A DNA stretch of 64,000 bases from Berberis thunbergii (taxonomy: Eukaryota; Streptophyta; Magnoliopsida; Ranunculales; Berberidaceae). Below the pieces are notes generated by a model that did no database searches, was not told where the DNA came from, and saw only the letters and a program-made list of their open reading frames with translations. The stretch spans positions 62,001 through 126,000 of the forward strand of contig QNQO01001166.1 in NCBI GenBank assembly GCA_003290165.1, in the 5' to 3' direction. Shown here one piece after another: positions 20,654 to 33,050 of the stretch (position 1 is its first letter; every line of letters begins with the position of its first letter). The position numbers were made by a program, and so were the translations under genes.

Positions 20654-22908
20654 TGGTTGTGAAGGTAATTATGCTTATGTTATGGTGGTTGTAGCAATGC
20701 GGTGATGGTGGTGGTTGTAAAGGTGGTGGTAGTCGTTCTAAAGGTGTTGGTGTAAGTGATTGTGAAGGTAGTAGTAATTATGTTATGGTGTTAGTAGTGT
20801 TGGAGGTGGCAACTAAAGACAAAATAATAGTCATTTTAATGTATAACTAAATAAAATTAAATAATTTGATGATAAGCTTTGTAATGTTAACTTAAGCAAT
20901 GTAAGAGAGTGAGAATCGAAGAATTAGTTGTCCAACATCTTCTAAAAAAGCAACATGCAAGGGTTTTTAATTTTATAAAAAACAAATAGATTTACATTAT
21001 TTTAGATGTGAGTTTAAGAGATCTCTCATCCTCTGAAAGGTAAACTTAAGAAGCCTATACTTTTATAAACTTGAGCCATGTAATAAATTGAGTTGGGCTA
21101 GGTTAATTGGTTTGAAGCTTTGTTGACTTGGATATGACCAACATAACGAATAATCTAAGTTAAACATTATACATATAATTGGGCATATGCAGGGCGGATA
21201 TGGCCAAATTCGTATCTGCCCCATTCAGGTGGGGCCAATACCGTCTAAAAAAATATTTCTACCAACCCTAATCCTCCATATCCCGCCCTCTATTTGTTCA
21301 GTATGACAACCACCAACTAGCCACCTCCCACTTTCTCATTCTTTAATCAAATCACCACTGTCGACCACCCCTTTCCCACATCATCTCTGATTATGGATCG
21401 CAAACCAACCCCTCCCCCCATTCATCCCTTAGCCACCATCGATTCAATTCCACCTTTCACCTAATTTGAACACCCACCCCACCCTTGGTTATCTTATGCC
21501 AGAGACAAACAAAAAGACATTAGGCGTGTTTGATATTTTTTCTACGAAAAACCCAAAAAAAATCAATGGAGCTGAGATAGCAAAGAGAAAAGTTTTCATC
21601 CTTGATGTTAAAAATAGCAAGGTTTCTTGAGTTTTTCATGGAAAATAATTCTTAGCTCTCTTAGAAAAAAAATTTCCATGATTTTCGGAGAAGGTGTATG
21701 GTTGAAGGTCACAAATCGCATGCTCACTCCCCTATTAATCTCATTTCTTTCACAATGCTTCCACTATTTTGTGATAAGTAGTGATTTGTTTTACACCACC
21801 TCCTCCACCCTTTGATATACCATCAACCTCATCCCCCCACACAAAATAAAAATTACAACTCTTGACCCTACTAAGTGACACCACCCATTTAAACCCCAAA
21901 ACCCGAATCCATTTGACGCTCATTCGCCTCCTCTTTTGTGTGTCTCCAAAACCTCATATCAAGAATCGAATTTTCAACATATCACCTTGGGATCTCTTAT
22001 CTGAACGATTTTCACCCCAAAGAACTTCCGAGTGAGGCAAATAATCATTTTTCCAGGGTGACGCGAACACATAGCACTATAGCTAAGAGCGAAGTGTCTT
22101 ATATAATTAGATATATAGAATTTTTGTTTTTGACATTGCCTAATCATGATTAGGATTGCGCCCACGCATTGTCTAAAACAAAGTTTGCACCCTTAAATTC
22201 CAGTCATTCATTAGTCAAACGTTAAAATAACATGGTCAAACAAAGCTACTACATGTTTTGGTCACATGAATTAATTTAGGATGAAAACACCCTTACCCTA
22301 GTACTGAATGAAAACCATAGTTTTTTAGAGCGAACGAGAGGTTTTGAACAACTTCAAGATCGTCGTCAATGGTTGAACAATTGGCTTTAGTCTTTCGGAA
22401 CATAGAAGGATCGTGTTAAATGTTCGTTCGACTTCAAGATTGGCGTAGACATGAAAATCAACATTTCAACATTCACACCAAGTCCAACGTCAACCCTATT
22501 CTTCTTCACACCCAATGCCATCGGCCTGATCTCTGCAACTAAACCACCTCGTCATCTTTTCCAAACACCCACCCCATTCCAACTGTTCCAACCTCCATTT
22601 ACAACCAACTTCTCCCCAACCTATCTTACCTGACCTTGCAATGGACCACCACAAAACACCAATTGTCTTCTCCAGTATCACTTTGAACCGAGTCCCTCAA
22701 CTCTCGTGATCACCACTAGGTCTGGATTGACAACTCTGATTGAATGCCTCTGGTAAAATTGGAACGACATAGGGTGTACCTGCAATGGCTCTTTAACGCT
22801 CAAGTTAGTGTGAGATTGAAGAGTGTAAGTACATGATGGGTATGATTGCATACATTTCTCTATGTTTAGGCTCTGTACTTATAGTATCCCCCTATTTCTC
22901 CTACTTGA
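20654..22908. other. Intergenic DNA with low-complexity GTT/GGT tracts
   Basis: 20,660-20,810 is made of 'ggtggt' and 'gttgtgaagg' words. The remainder is AT-rich with several short frames lacking motifs. No gene recognised. A hAT-2 end fragment at 21,185-21,260 is listed separately. Confidence 0.4.
21185..21260. mobile_element. Fragment of the hAT-2 family subterminal region
   Basis: 'ggcggatatggccaaattcgtatctgcccc' closely matches the subterminal sequence of the complete hAT-2 element near 58,096-58,130. Only about 75 bp is recognisable. Confidence 0.5.
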
Positions 22909-22990
22909 CACTACAAGAAATCTAGTATTAAGTGGCGAAATTATATGTGATGCTTCAAAAGTTTTCACTGTTTTTGAGTTTACGTGAAGA
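22909..22990 (+). mobile_element. Possible CACTA-type element end
   Basis: 'cactacaagaaatc' matches the classic plant CACTA end (CACTACAAGAAA). It is followed by 'tggcgaaattatatgtgatgcttc', which could be subterminal. No reciprocal end (tttcttgtagtg) was found in the window. It differs from the CACTACACCAAAA end of the large element. Confidence 0.35.
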
Positions 22991-23924
22991 TTTTTGATGA
23001 GTCGCTATATACTTGTTCAAGCATAATTTTGGTTTTCAGTTCCTCACATAAATATTTTGCAATCGTCGTACAACAGAGAGTCGAAAATCTGGTGCCTAAA
23101 TGAAATACATTTTGTGAGGAAAAGTAACACCCCGTCACATTTTATCCAAAGCCTAGCCCAAAAGGTGAGCAAACTTTCCCACTGAATATTTTTCTAGGGG
23201 CATAAGTGCAATAATAAATCTAAATCTACTTCTTCCCAAACACAAAAACACAAAAACACAATCAATCGTCTCTATCACCTAGCGCATAAACCCTTGACGA
23301 CGCCTCGAGCTCCTCTTCTTCGCCCGACTCCCAGCTTCCCGCGACGACCTCTCTCAGAAGACTCAGAAGGCAAGCCCAAGCACTTTCCCAATCTCGATCA
23401 AATGTTTTGAAGAAAATCCAGAAGAGATTTTGTGTGAGAAATTTCTTTTCAAGTAAGAAGATGACAGACAAATGAGACTGGATGGCTGGATGGCCGTGTT
23501 TACCTTTTGTCAATAAAAATTCCAGAGAAAATGTTATTGAAAGAGAGGGGGGTGCGTTCCTAATGTAAAATTTTTTATTTTTTTTAAGGAAACCATGAAT
23601 TAGTGAAAAATTTATTATTTCCAAAGAGCAAAATGAATGGAAAATCAACATACCATCTTTTAGGGCCTGTTAGAAAAAGCAAGGAAATTATTTCAGGGAA
23701 CATTTTCTTTTTTCTTTTTCCTTTTCCCTCAAAGAAAAGGGTAGGAATCAATGTTGATTGTCAAATTAATTACGAAAGAAAATTTCATCATCTTCTCAAT
23801 CCTCACAAAAGAGATACCTTATATGTCATCCCCAAATCTTCTTAATTTCATCAACAGATGCCTAATTTCATATGTAATCTAAAAAGAATAACCTGACATA
23901 CCCCAATTTCTATAAATCATCCAT
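22991..23924. other. No gene recognised
   Basis: Contains 'acacaaaaacac' repeats near 23,235 and a - strand frame (23,262-23,651) without domain similarity; its C-terminal part is Glu/Ser-rich and may be chance. Nothing further. Confidence 0.35.
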
Positions 23925-24775
23925 AACAAAATCAGCAAAACAATTGATTTGCCTACCTGTGGGCATGAGATTGAGGACTAAGAGTATGCAACAGAAAAAC
24001 ATTTTTATCCTACTTTTTGGTCTTATAAGGAGTCTTAAGAATGTTTTGTTTCATCAATACGTTAAATTGTTATGATTATACTGATCTAAGATTGAATTAG
24101 TGGAAAGTGACATTCAACTACCACCTACTTTTTTTCTTCATCTTATTATTATTAGGGAGAATCTCATATTGGTACCTGCAAACAAAACTTAAAATTCAAA
24201 GAACTAGAAAAAAAAACATATTATCAATTTTGTACCTCTGCACATGCAATTGGTGGCACACGAGGAGCATGTGCCACCCTAAAATTCTGCAAATAAAGGT
24301 TTTGACGTCTGAAGATGGTAGTGGTAGTGGCGGGAGGTGACTCGCTGGCATGAACCTAATCTCATAAGGGGTCGGGGTAGTGGTGGCTGTCAGTAGTGAG
24401 TGGTGGTGGCTGAATCATGAAGAAGTAAGGCCAAATCCAGAGTTTGGGGTGCTAGTGGCGGCTGAAGATTGTGGCCAGAGGTGGCCCGCTAGAGTTATGA
24501 GGGGTTGGGAGTGGTGGTGGTCTTCAGTGGTCGGCGGTGACTAAATTAAGAAGAAGAGATAAGTAGGGAAGAGATTCACGTGCTAGGGTTTTTATTTTTA
24601 TTTTTTGTAAATAGGTACCAAACTGTATATAAGTTTTTTTTTTTGTACTAAATAGGAGATAGAAAATCTTTTTAGATACCATTATGTACTTTTCTGTTAT
24701 TATTTACTTTTTATACAACAAACTTGGTTTACTACAAATAACGAGAAAAGTCACTTTCGAGCATGTCAAGATTCC
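23925..24775 (+). repeat. Dispersed repeat, copy 1 (empty-site counterpart of the CACTA locus)
   Basis: Matches the flanks of the CACTA element: 'aaaacaattgatttgcctacctgtgggcatgag' matches 44,265-44,300; 'gacctaa(c/t)ctcataag' and '(g)gggtagtggtggc' match across the insertion point; 'aataggtaccaaa(c/t)tgta' and 'aaaagtcactt' match 55,870-55,975. Rich in 'ggtggtgg' and 'ggcggc' words. No coding region. This family existed before the CACTA insertion. Confidence 0.65.
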
Positions 24776-25079
24776 AAATGTTTGTTCTTTGATCATAGGC
24801 CAACTACTTCTCATGTTTTCTTGCACAAATGACATATATCCTTCACTAAAACTTTTCCATGTCGGATTTTGTAAAGGGTGGGGAAGAAAGAAAGAGATGA
24901 CAAAAAAAGAAAAGAAAAAGCAAAATGCATAAAAACCAAATGGAAGTTAAGTGAAAATGGGAAACAGAGAAAAATCATGTAAATCACTATGATCCAACTT
25001 ATGTTGACTTCATATCAACATTCGTTAAAAACAATTCAGTGGAACAAACAAATTTCAACTTCCATAGAACCATCGAACG

Positions 25080-25427
25080 TCAAAGAAGAAACAACATGCA
25101 AGAAGTATCAAAAGTAATCACAATAGAAACAAATGTTAGATGAGAAAGTGAAATCTTAATTGACAGAAAACAAGCATGAGCAGGGGCAGCTCTGCGTCGC
25201 CCTTTATAAATTCGTTGACAGATGATTGATAACTCACGACTGGCATCATCTAAGGTAAGGACTATACGAGACTTCTCATTTCTTTTAATTTTAAGTACAT
25301 ACAGGACCCTAACAACCACAGGACCTGAGTTATACTGCTCAAACGTGATCAACCACTCAACCAAACTCGTTCTTCGTATCTCTTCTGTCTCTAATGGCAC
25401 CATTTGAACCTCAATATTATATTCCAT
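25080..25427 (-). CDS. Hypothetical 115-residue frame
   Basis: Starts at a Met (MEYNIEVQMVPLETEEIRR) and reads a mixed-charge protein-like sequence with balanced codon use for about 90 residues (VVVRVLYVLKIKRNEKSRIV, ICQRIYKGRRRAA), then a more hydrophobic tail probably read through from an intron. I do not recognise a domain. It lies on the same strand as the CNL relic and about 1.5 kb beyond its end. It may be an exon of an unrecognised gene or a chance frame. Confidence 0.25.
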   Translation of the reverse strand: MEYNIEVQMVPLETEEIRRTSLVEWLITFEQYNSGPVVVRVLYVLKIKRNEKSRIVLTLDDASRELSIICQRIYKGRRRAAPAHACFLSIKISLSHLTFVSIVITFDTSCMLFLL

Positions 25428-26655
25428 CCTATGTGATTATTAAAAGGATCAGGTCCTCAATCTACTTCTTGGCTGCATTGAGATCAGTCTGCATACACAT
25501 ATTTTATTTAGAACGACATTTTAATCCCAAAGAAGACTTACTGGAGCGGAATAAGAAATACTAGACATACCTTGCATTTGAGGCCTACTTGCTCAACACA
25601 TTCATCACCAACTGTTGGAGACCTACAACCTTCCTACTCTTCTGCACCAAAGACATATCATTTGCCATTATCGACATTTATGGACACTTGTTCTTATCAA
25701 CAGGGATGGGGGATCTGCGATTTCCAAGTGTTGTTAATCATTGTTGAAGAGAAAATGAAGAAATTAACAACAGATAAGACAAAACATGAGGATTGTGATA
25801 GAAACAGAGACCTTGGTTCTCATTTTATCAGTAAATTTGGAATTGAACTCGAATTAGTCTGTCGGATGACATGATTTTAGTGTTGCATTCTTATTAAAAT
25901 TGTGTATTTGGCACAAAGAGGAGATGAACCAGTCTAACAACATTGTCCTCCAGTAGAGCAGCAGTAGTGCAGAGGCCTGTAGACAAGAAAGGACAAAAGC
26001 ATCAGCCTTCTCATCCCAACTGTTCACTTCATCCTTCGCGGAGTATACATTTATACGGGAGAATGACCTGATAATTGGGTCGCAATCAACACCATAGTTT
26101 CATTTCAAGCTTGCCATTGATATTAATAGCGTGCCTTGTGAGTATATCCAGGCGAGCTTTCTCTGCTTTCGTTTTGTTTGATAAAACTACCTGAAAACTT
26201 CCACACACTGATCCTGCGAGAGGAGAAGTAACTTGATTTTCATCTCTTAAACTTCCCACATTCAAAATTTCAAATAAGGAAAAATGTGTCCAAGACTGAA
26301 TTTACTCTTTGAAATTGGTCTGTGTTTCCCTTGTCAAATCTGTAACATGGAAACATAAATCAGAATATGGTGAAAGACAAATTATCATTCGACATGTCAA
26401 ACCCAAGCTACAAATTATATGTATTTTATTCACTTCAATGTGAACTGACCACCACAATGCTCTGTTTCAGCCTTTTCAAGATACTCCTTTCATGGTCATC
26501 ATACGCAATCTTGTTGAATAAAAGCTGTCAACCAATCCTTTTCCTGCCAACATAACATATTCGTAAAAAGTGTTTTCCAATACCAATCTTGAGTGGGACT
26601 GTAAAACCCTCGCAGAGGATCGGTTTTAGCTCAAACCAATAAAGTGCTACTATTA
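25428..26655. other. No gene recognised
   Basis: Sequence of intron/UTR style downstream of the CNL relic. Short frames on both strands lack motifs. Confidence 0.35.
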
Positions 26656-26945
26656 CTACACACTACCCACGCACACACACAAAAGAAAATATATCGATAA
26701 ATAAATAAATAAAACACAATAACGAAAATAGCTTACCTCATTTATACCAAACATGGAAATGATGTTGAAGTAGTAGTCTTCTCTCAGCTCATTATTGTTG
26801 CTGCATCTATTGTGGCCAAACTTTCCAATTCTTGAGAGCAGCAATAACCAATTTCTTGAGCCAGGTCAGACGATTACCTATCCATTCGGGCAGGTCCACC
26901 ACCATTACAACATCTCACAATAGTAAGATATCTAAGCATCATCGG
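26656..26945 (-). pseudogene. Duplicated 3' end of an LRR exon
   Basis: The - strand gives peptides such as NNNELREDYYFNIISMFGI, parallel to the last residues of the CNL gene (NSNQEHYFNMISHVPYV at about 27,000-27,050). Further left, the segment at 26,860-26,945 matches the LRR-coding DNA at 27,140-27,250 ('acctatccattc(a/g)ggca'). Stops and indels are present. It is a partial tandem duplication of the end of the neighbouring gene, or the tail of an older paralogue. It also contains a (ataa)n tract near 26,695-26,712. Confidence 0.55.
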
Positions 26946-26948
26946 AGC

Positions 26949-28792
26949 TTAATAAACCTCATCTCTAGGGTTTAGGGATATTTTGTTGTAGTTAATCGTA
27001 ACATATGGAACATGGGAAATCATGTTGAAGTAGTGCTCCTGGTTGCTATTCCATTGTCTAACTAGTTCTTCATCGCGATTATAAATAGATAGGCTTTGAA
27101 GAGCAGTGAGGCGTTGCATCCAATGTGGCAACACTTTCCAATTCTTGGGAACACCAATAGCCATCTCCTTCAGTGAGGTTAAAGTACCTATCCATTCAGG
27201 CAAATCCAGCACATTATTACATCTCCCAATCGCTAAACCTCTAAGCACCGGAGAGTATTTTATCCCCTCTGGAAAACTTGTCAACTTGGGCAGTCCCCAC
27301 AATGCAAGCTTTTCAAGGACGACAAGGTGCTCAAAATCCTCATTCGAGAATTTCATCTCAGTACAATAATTGATTCTCAGAATAACAAGAGAAGTATTGT
27401 CGAGCTGAGGCAAATGCTTCAAAGAATAGCAATTTGTAATTTCAAGGGTTTTGAGGGAGAGGAGGTTTCTCAGCCCCCCCTCTCCTCCACCAACATCATC
27501 TTCCTCAATGAATTTCAATGAATCCATTTGATACAAATGCAAAACTTTGAGAGACCCAAGTTTCCCAAGAGGTGGGAGACGTTCACAACTTCTACAATCA
27601 TGGAGTTTAATTTCCACCAAATTAGGGACACCCACAGCTGTCAACCAACTTGGAGAGCAGGCTACTCCTCCATACCCTTCAACCAACAGTTGCCTTAGAT
27701 TTGGGTGAGGTTGGAGGCATTCTATTACCTCCTCATGTGGTGCATTTTGTTGTTTGCGTTGCTCCAATTCAGATTTCGCGTCTGACCCTGAGACAACTGA
27801 CCATGTTAACATCAACGAACGAAGATTTTTCATATTTATCAATTTTGCCTCTCTAGCCTCCATTGAGGTTTTCACGTGCACAAGCCCTTTTATTTCCAAA
27901 TTTCCTCCCCTGTTATTTATCCCTTGCAACTCATCCACACCACGGCCACTCTCCAGGCTCACAATGTATGTACTTAATGTGTGAAGGCAACTCAATTGCT
28001 TCAGCCCAGCCGGCATGCTCGTTAGCTTATCACAACCTCTAATATCTAGGTATCTCAGACTGCTCATTTTTCTCATATCTTTTGGCAACAACTTGAGACT
28101 AGTGCAACTTATCAGTTTCAAGGTTTGGACATTTCTTAGCAAGCAGATAGATTCAGGGAGATATCTAATAGCAGAATTAGAAAGGTTGAAATACCTGAGG
28201 TTTATCATTTTACTTATAGAATTTGGTATTGATTCAACATTTCTCCCTTTCAAATCCAATGCTCGTAGGCTACTAAAACGCGAGACGATGGATTCAGGAT
28301 CCTCAGTTACCACAGAGTAACTTAAGGCGATAAGAGAACGTAAGCATGGTGAGGATCTTTCTTTAAACTTGAGCATAGAAGATGGTGATACTTCTGTTGA
28401 AGATGATGCACGGCTAATTGATGCATGGTGAGTTCTTTCACCAATGTATTTTACACTTCTGACAACTGAATATTCATCTCCCGCAACATAACTCGCAAGA
28501 TCATGCACAAGGTCGTGCATTTTACATGTTTCTATGCTACCATTATCGTCTTTCTTTGTGTCCTGAAAGAGGGACCTGTGTAGCAATGCATTGAAAACCT
28601 CATTACCGGCATCCTCCAATTCCATTTTGCCGGATGTTTGTACTAGACTATTCGCTATCCACAACTGAATCAATTGTTCTCTATTGATTACAAGATCTTT
28701 AGGGAAAATGGAACAATAAACAAAACATTGCCTCAATTGAAGTGGCAAATGGTGATAGCTTAGTCTCAGTGCTGGTAAAATGTAATTCTCAC
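26949..28792 (-). CDS. CNL part B: end of NB-ARC and LRR domain
   Basis: Resumes at SENYILPALRLSYHHLP and includes RNBS-D (CFVYCSIFPKD) and the MHD motif (CKMHDLVHDLA), then about 14 leucine-rich repeats with LxxLxxLxLs spacing (LRALDLKGRN, LRYFNLSNSA, LRYLDIRGC, LKVLHLYQMD and others) to a stop at 26,949. About 610 residues are continuously open. The Met at the left end of the open frame is contributed by the transposon, not by the gene. The C-terminal repeats carry WIGTLTSLKEMAI and WMQRLTALQSL, typical of RGA-type CNLs. Confidence 0.88.
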
Positions 28793-30128
28793 TAGGGGTG
28801 GGCAAACGGGTCGTCGATCCGCGGATTCAACTCGAACCGGACCGTTTTGCTCTAAACGGTCCGGATTTCAATTATAAATTTTTACTTACGGTTCGGATCG
28901 GTCCGGATCCGTTATAAAACGGTCCGGTCCCGGTTCCTATTTTTAAAAACGAAACGGTCCGGATCGGACCCGTTTCAAATTGCATTTATTAAAAATCTAC
29001 CACCAAAAAATCTACCCCTACGGCCCTACCCTATTTAGCACCAAGAGAAGACAGATGTCTCTCTGACTCTCTCTGTCCTTCCCTCCTCTCTCTCTCTCTC
29101 TCTCTCTCTGTCTTTCTGTCTCGAGAAAATAAGTAGCAGCAGCAGAGTGCCAGAGGCCCAGAGACTCTTCCTCTCCTCTCTCTCGGTCCAGCAAGAAGAA
29201 GACCAATATGTTGCCAGAGAGACCAAGAAGAAGAGGAGCAGAAGAAAAGGAAGAAACGATTGGAGATCTCCCTCTCCTTTCTCTCTGAAGTAGCAGATCT
29301 CCTCAAGAAGCAGAGAAGAAGCAGATCTCCTCAAGAAGCAGATCTCCTCAAGAAGCAGATCTCCTCTCTCTCTGAATCTCTCTTATTAAAAATCAAAACT
29401 CTACTACTAGTACTCTTCCTTTCTTCCCCATCCAATCCAATTGTAATCTCATTGATGCTTCTGTTGGTTGAATTTCAGGAGAAGGAGAAAGCCCAAGAAG
29501 AACAACAGAAGAAACTCTCTCTGCTCTGCTCTGCTCTGCCCTCTCTCTCTCTCTACTCAAAGGAAACTAACTCAACAGTTCAAGGAGAGGGATGGGTCGG
29601 CTTCGGCCTAGAGAGAGAGAGAGCACTCCTTCGGCCTGAAGATCTCAATGATTTGTCTTGTAATTACAAGGGTTGTGTAGCAAAAGCTGCTAAGCCAATT
29701 TGATCAGCCTAGTAATTCTACTAGTGATGGTGGTTCTTGTAATATTACCAAACATGATGTTATGGGAACTTTTTTATTTTCTTGTGGATTTGTGTATGAA
29801 GTGTTCTGCTAGTTTGGCTAAAAAAAAAAAAAGCAAATTTATTTTCTGTTTTTTTTTTTTTTGAATGCAATTTTTTCTGTTCTTGGTTGGATCTGTATGA
29901 AATATGAATATGAATGATAAATTTTTTGTATGATCTGTAGTATGAATATGATTGGAAGTTTGGAACCGTTTGGAACCGTGGAACCGAACCGTTTATAACG
30001 GTTCGAGTTAGGTTCGGTTCCAATTATCCAAATGAAGGGATCCGGACCGGACCGGATCCGTTAAAATGTAAACGGTTCGAGTCAGGTTCCTTCAAATTTG
30101 GAACCGATCCGGACCGTGCCCACCCCTA
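28793..30128. mobile_element. hAT-1: 1,336-bp non-autonomous element in the CNL gene
   Basis: The ends are perfect 12-bp inverted repeats TAGGGGTGGGCA/TGCCCACCCCTA, flanked by the 8-bp target duplication attctcac (28,785-28,792 and 30,129-30,136). Subterminal regions are packed with 'cggtccggat' and 'ggttcggttcc' words in both orientations, as transposase-binding arrays usually are. The middle (29,060-29,700) holds CT/GA tracts and a 17-bp tandem repeat 'gcagatctcctcaagaa' (29,293-29,365). No transposase. A 147-residue frame inside it looks like repeat-encoded sequence. A truncated relative lies at 11,814. Confidence 0.92.
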
Positions 30129-31399
30129 ATTCTCACTGCTTTGAGGGAGCTCCCAACTTCACTTTTTTGTATTGTTAACCATTCATTTTCCTCCTTTTTG
30201 AAACGCAGCAAGCCTCCTAGAGCCTTTGCAGCCAAAGGTAAACCTCCACACTTGTTCACGATCTCCTTGCCGATCTTCACCAAGACTAGTGTTTCTTCAT
30301 TCTTCGACCCAAATGCGCGTTGCTTAAATAAAGACCAACAATCATCTTTCGATAGAACTTTTGGACGATAAGAAGGAATTGTCCCAACAAGGGATGCTAC
30401 AGTTTCAAGGCGAGTGGTCACCATAACTGAACTACCTTTAGCTCCGCATCTCAAGAAGCCCTTCATTTTCTCCCATTCATTTTGATTCTCCTCCCAGACA
30501 TCGTCTAGAACAAGTAAAAATTTCTGGCCATATAACTTCTCTTTAAGACGTCGCTGGAGAGGTTCTAATTCTTCGGAATCAGGTGTATATCCCAAAAGAG
30601 AGGCTAAAATTGCTTTTATAAGGCGTTTGAAATCAAAATCAGGCGATACACAAACCCAAGATCTGACATCAAAATGCTTTGCTACGCGCTCATCATTGTA
30701 CACTAGCTGTGCAAGAGTTGTCTTGCCAAGTCCCCCAACACCGAGTATGGGACAAATAGAGAGATCTTCCTGGCTAGTGATCATAATTTTTTTACTTGTT
30801 GGGTGCCTATGTTGGAGATGAAACCGATCCAAAGGCAAGTAAGCTGATCCCAGCAGTACCTTCACTAACTTCTCTTTGTCTTCATCTCTGCCATAGACCT
30901 GTGGTTCTGTTAAGAATGAACTAGTTTCACGACCCGGACATATTTCTTCCATTCTCTTTTCTGCTTTTCCCTTTTGCAAATCAAGCTCCGGAATTTCTTC
31001 TGCAATCTCCTGAAACGTCTTGATGAGTTTTTCAGTGTCTTTCCGGATCTTGTGACAAATGCTATCTTCTGCTTCTTTGGGAGACTCAGTTACACTGCTT
31101 GTGTTCATCTCCTCCGAGGCAAGTTGCTGACTTTCATATTCACAATCATCCAAAACATCATCAGCCATATAAGCTGCATCATTTAGTTCTTGCAGCCATA
31201 ATCGGATTGCCTCTTCCTCTTCCTTGAACTGCTTCTCCTCGGCATCACTGAGGACATGTTTGATTCTACAGAAAATTTTGTAGAGCTTCTTCAGCTCCTT
31301 CTCCGCACCCCATAATGGACCGAGTTCCATCTGGATTAAAGAGCTGAGTTTGTGAAACACAACACCAAAGAATGGGCAAACAACTCTACCTGATGCCAT
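30129..31399 (-). CDS. CNL part A: coiled coil and NB-ARC domain
   Basis: About 415 residues remain in frame. The coiled coil spans residues 1-140. P-loop GVGGLGKTT is at about 220-228, RNBS-A FDVRSWVCVS at 243-252, kinase-2 LLVLDDVW at 295-302, RNBS-B GSSVMVTTR at 322-330 and GLPL (CGGLPLAAKALG) at 384-395, all with key residues intact. About 30 extra residues lie between VYGRDEDKEKLVKVLL and the P-loop compared with usual CNLs. The frame shifts after EV (residue 415), so the last residues before the transposon are not original. A longer upstream open frame (to 31,627) exists, but MASGRVV matches the start of the related fragment at 38,670. Confidence 0.88.
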
Positions 31400-31752
31400 C
31401 TCCTTTAATTTGCAGAAAGAAAAACACAAGTAAATGGGATTAACAAAAGGATCTCTGGTTCTCTTCTTCTTGCAAATATAATTGAGACAATAAGGATAAA
31501 TTACTCTTCCTGCAAGGTTTTCGATTTCCACAGAGAGGTAAGTAATTAGTTGGATGGGTATGCTTGACTTGTTATGTTCATGCTTCTTTATTGAACAAAG
31601 AAAATAAAGCATAGGGTCCGCTGCCATCTACCTTTCCTGAAAGTGGAATATGAATCAAAAGGCGTGATTGAGTGGTAGCACTGTAACGAAAGATACTCCT
31701 CTGATTGTTTGAACCAAGACATACTCTGATTATATCTCTGCCAAAAACAACC
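31400..31752 (-). promoter_or_regulatory. Upstream region of the CNL gene
   Basis: Contains the 5' leader and probably the promoter. An in-frame extension to 31,627 has no upstream stop but shows no domain. No confident TATA element was identified. Confidence 0.3.
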
Positions 31753-32090
31753 ATTCCATAGGGTATATGTGTGCATGTTCAAAAATTTTAACTGTCGAAC
31801 CGTCGATTGAATTCATCACTTTTAAAGTAAAAGTTTGGCAGGTTTTTAATCTGTTACAGCCGTCGATTGATCAGATCCGACGGCTGAAATGTATGGATTG
31901 GAAAATCTCATTTTGCAAAGAGAGAGTGACTTGCACACGTGTGTGATCCGTCGGATGAAATCCAACGGTTCATATCAATTGAATTCAAAATCACTTTTAA
32001 AGCAAAAGTTTTGGCAGATTTACGGCTGAAATTTATGGATCGAAAAATCTAATTTTGCAAACAGAGAGCGACCTGTGCTCGTGTGTGAGT
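31753..32090. repeat. Left inverted end of the Mutator-like element
   Basis: The reverse complement is found at 37,185-37,524. Two imperfect tandem versions of the core ('acttttaaag(c/t)aaaagttt(t)ggcag' to 'gagagcgacctg') are seen at about 31,830-31,935 and 31,990-32,090. Confidence 0.7.
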
Positions 32091-32869
32091 TGTTGGATGT
32101 CAATTGATGGCTTATATCGATGAAATTCAAAACCCAATTTAATTAAAACTTTTTGGCAGGTTTTTTTGTTAAGCTCTGTATAGCTCTGCAGTGAATTTTT
32201 TGTTCAGCTCTGTATTTCTACCATCTCTATTCCGAGTTATAGACAAATATGGAAGAAATACAATTTTTTGTTATGCTCTGATTTTTTTTTCATATGTAAA
32301 TTTGCAGAGAATTTCATTTATAATCTGCAGAAATACTGTAATCTTCTGCAAATACTGTAATCTGTAATCTGCAAATTTCGCATTCATATTCATATGGCAT
32401 TCTGTAATCTGTTAATAAAAATATCAATCTTTCAATCAGTCAATATTGTTAAAAGAGCAAAATAAATGAGCAAATCTGCAAATATTGTTACAAATACTAC
32501 AAAATAAAACTATAAAAGAGCAAATATTGTTACAAAAGAAAACCAAACTATCATAAAAGAATGTGTATTGATTCATCCATAATCCCATTACATAATAAAA
32601 ATTCATTACAACATCTATTCATGTACATTACAAAATAAAACTATAAAATAGAACCTCACATATCATTAACTCAAAAGCTTCAAAATAACAAGTACAAGAA
32701 TCACTAGAATTAACACTAACATGGCATTGATTAAATCCCTTGTAAAAGCCCAGGGATCGTTGACTTAGGTTTCATGTATTTGATCGTGAATTTATTCACC
32801 ACTATGCTCGCGAATGTGATTTGGTTGATTGGGTTTCATATCTTTGTCGGGGTCTCTCTTTTTGCCTCT

Positions 32870-33050
32870 TCTGAGCGCATCCACAGACTGTAATTTTCAC
32901 ACGCTTCTTTAGCTGATTTGAAACCCTTGTACATGCTACCCTTATAACCATCTACTTGTGATAAATAACTTGCCCAAGTCATGTATACTCCGATCTACGG
33001 CCGCAATAAACAACATACGCTTTGTATGTCATTCCTGCATTAATAGCCCA
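32870..33050 (-). pseudogene. Captured fragment with an RNase H1 N-terminal (hybrid-binding) type domain
   Basis: The - strand reads KAYVVYCGRR and, after a one-base frame change, MTWASYLSQVDGYKGSMYKG and FKSAKEACENY. The pattern V(V/Y)xGxxxG(V/I)YxTW...QVxGYKGxxxKGFKxxxEA is that of the small RNA-DNA hybrid-binding domain at the N-terminus of RNase H1 and related plant proteins. Only this domain is present; it has no start, and the frameshift makes it a pseudogene. Its position beside the clathrin-assembly fragment inside inverted repeats implies transposon capture. Confidence 0.6.

Larger units (their letters stand above)
26949..31399 (-). pseudogene. CNL (CC-NB-ARC-LRR) disease-resistance gene, disrupted
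   Basis: Start codon at 31,399 (MASGRVVCPFFG), stop at 26,949. The order is coiled coil, NB-ARC, LRR. Kinase-2 ends in W (LLVLDDVW), typical of the CC class; the CC domain has the Rx-N-like LSDAEEKQ and AAYMADDVLDD segments. Such proteins are cytoplasmic NTP-switched immune receptors that detect pathogen effectors. Two lesions separate NB-ARC from LRR: one missing base at about 30,154 (a GTTTGGG-type context reads GTTGGG), and a hAT element at 28,793-30,128. Both halves are otherwise long and open, so inactivation looks recent. No intron is needed within the coding part. Confidence 0.9.

Noticed and set aside
23262..23651. 129-residue - strand frame
   Set aside because: No motif or homology recognised and no supporting exon structure.
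29260..29703. 147-residue open frame inside hAT-1
   Set aside because: Built largely from the 17-bp tandem repeat and CT/GA tracts. No domain, and it lies inside a non-autonomous transposon.
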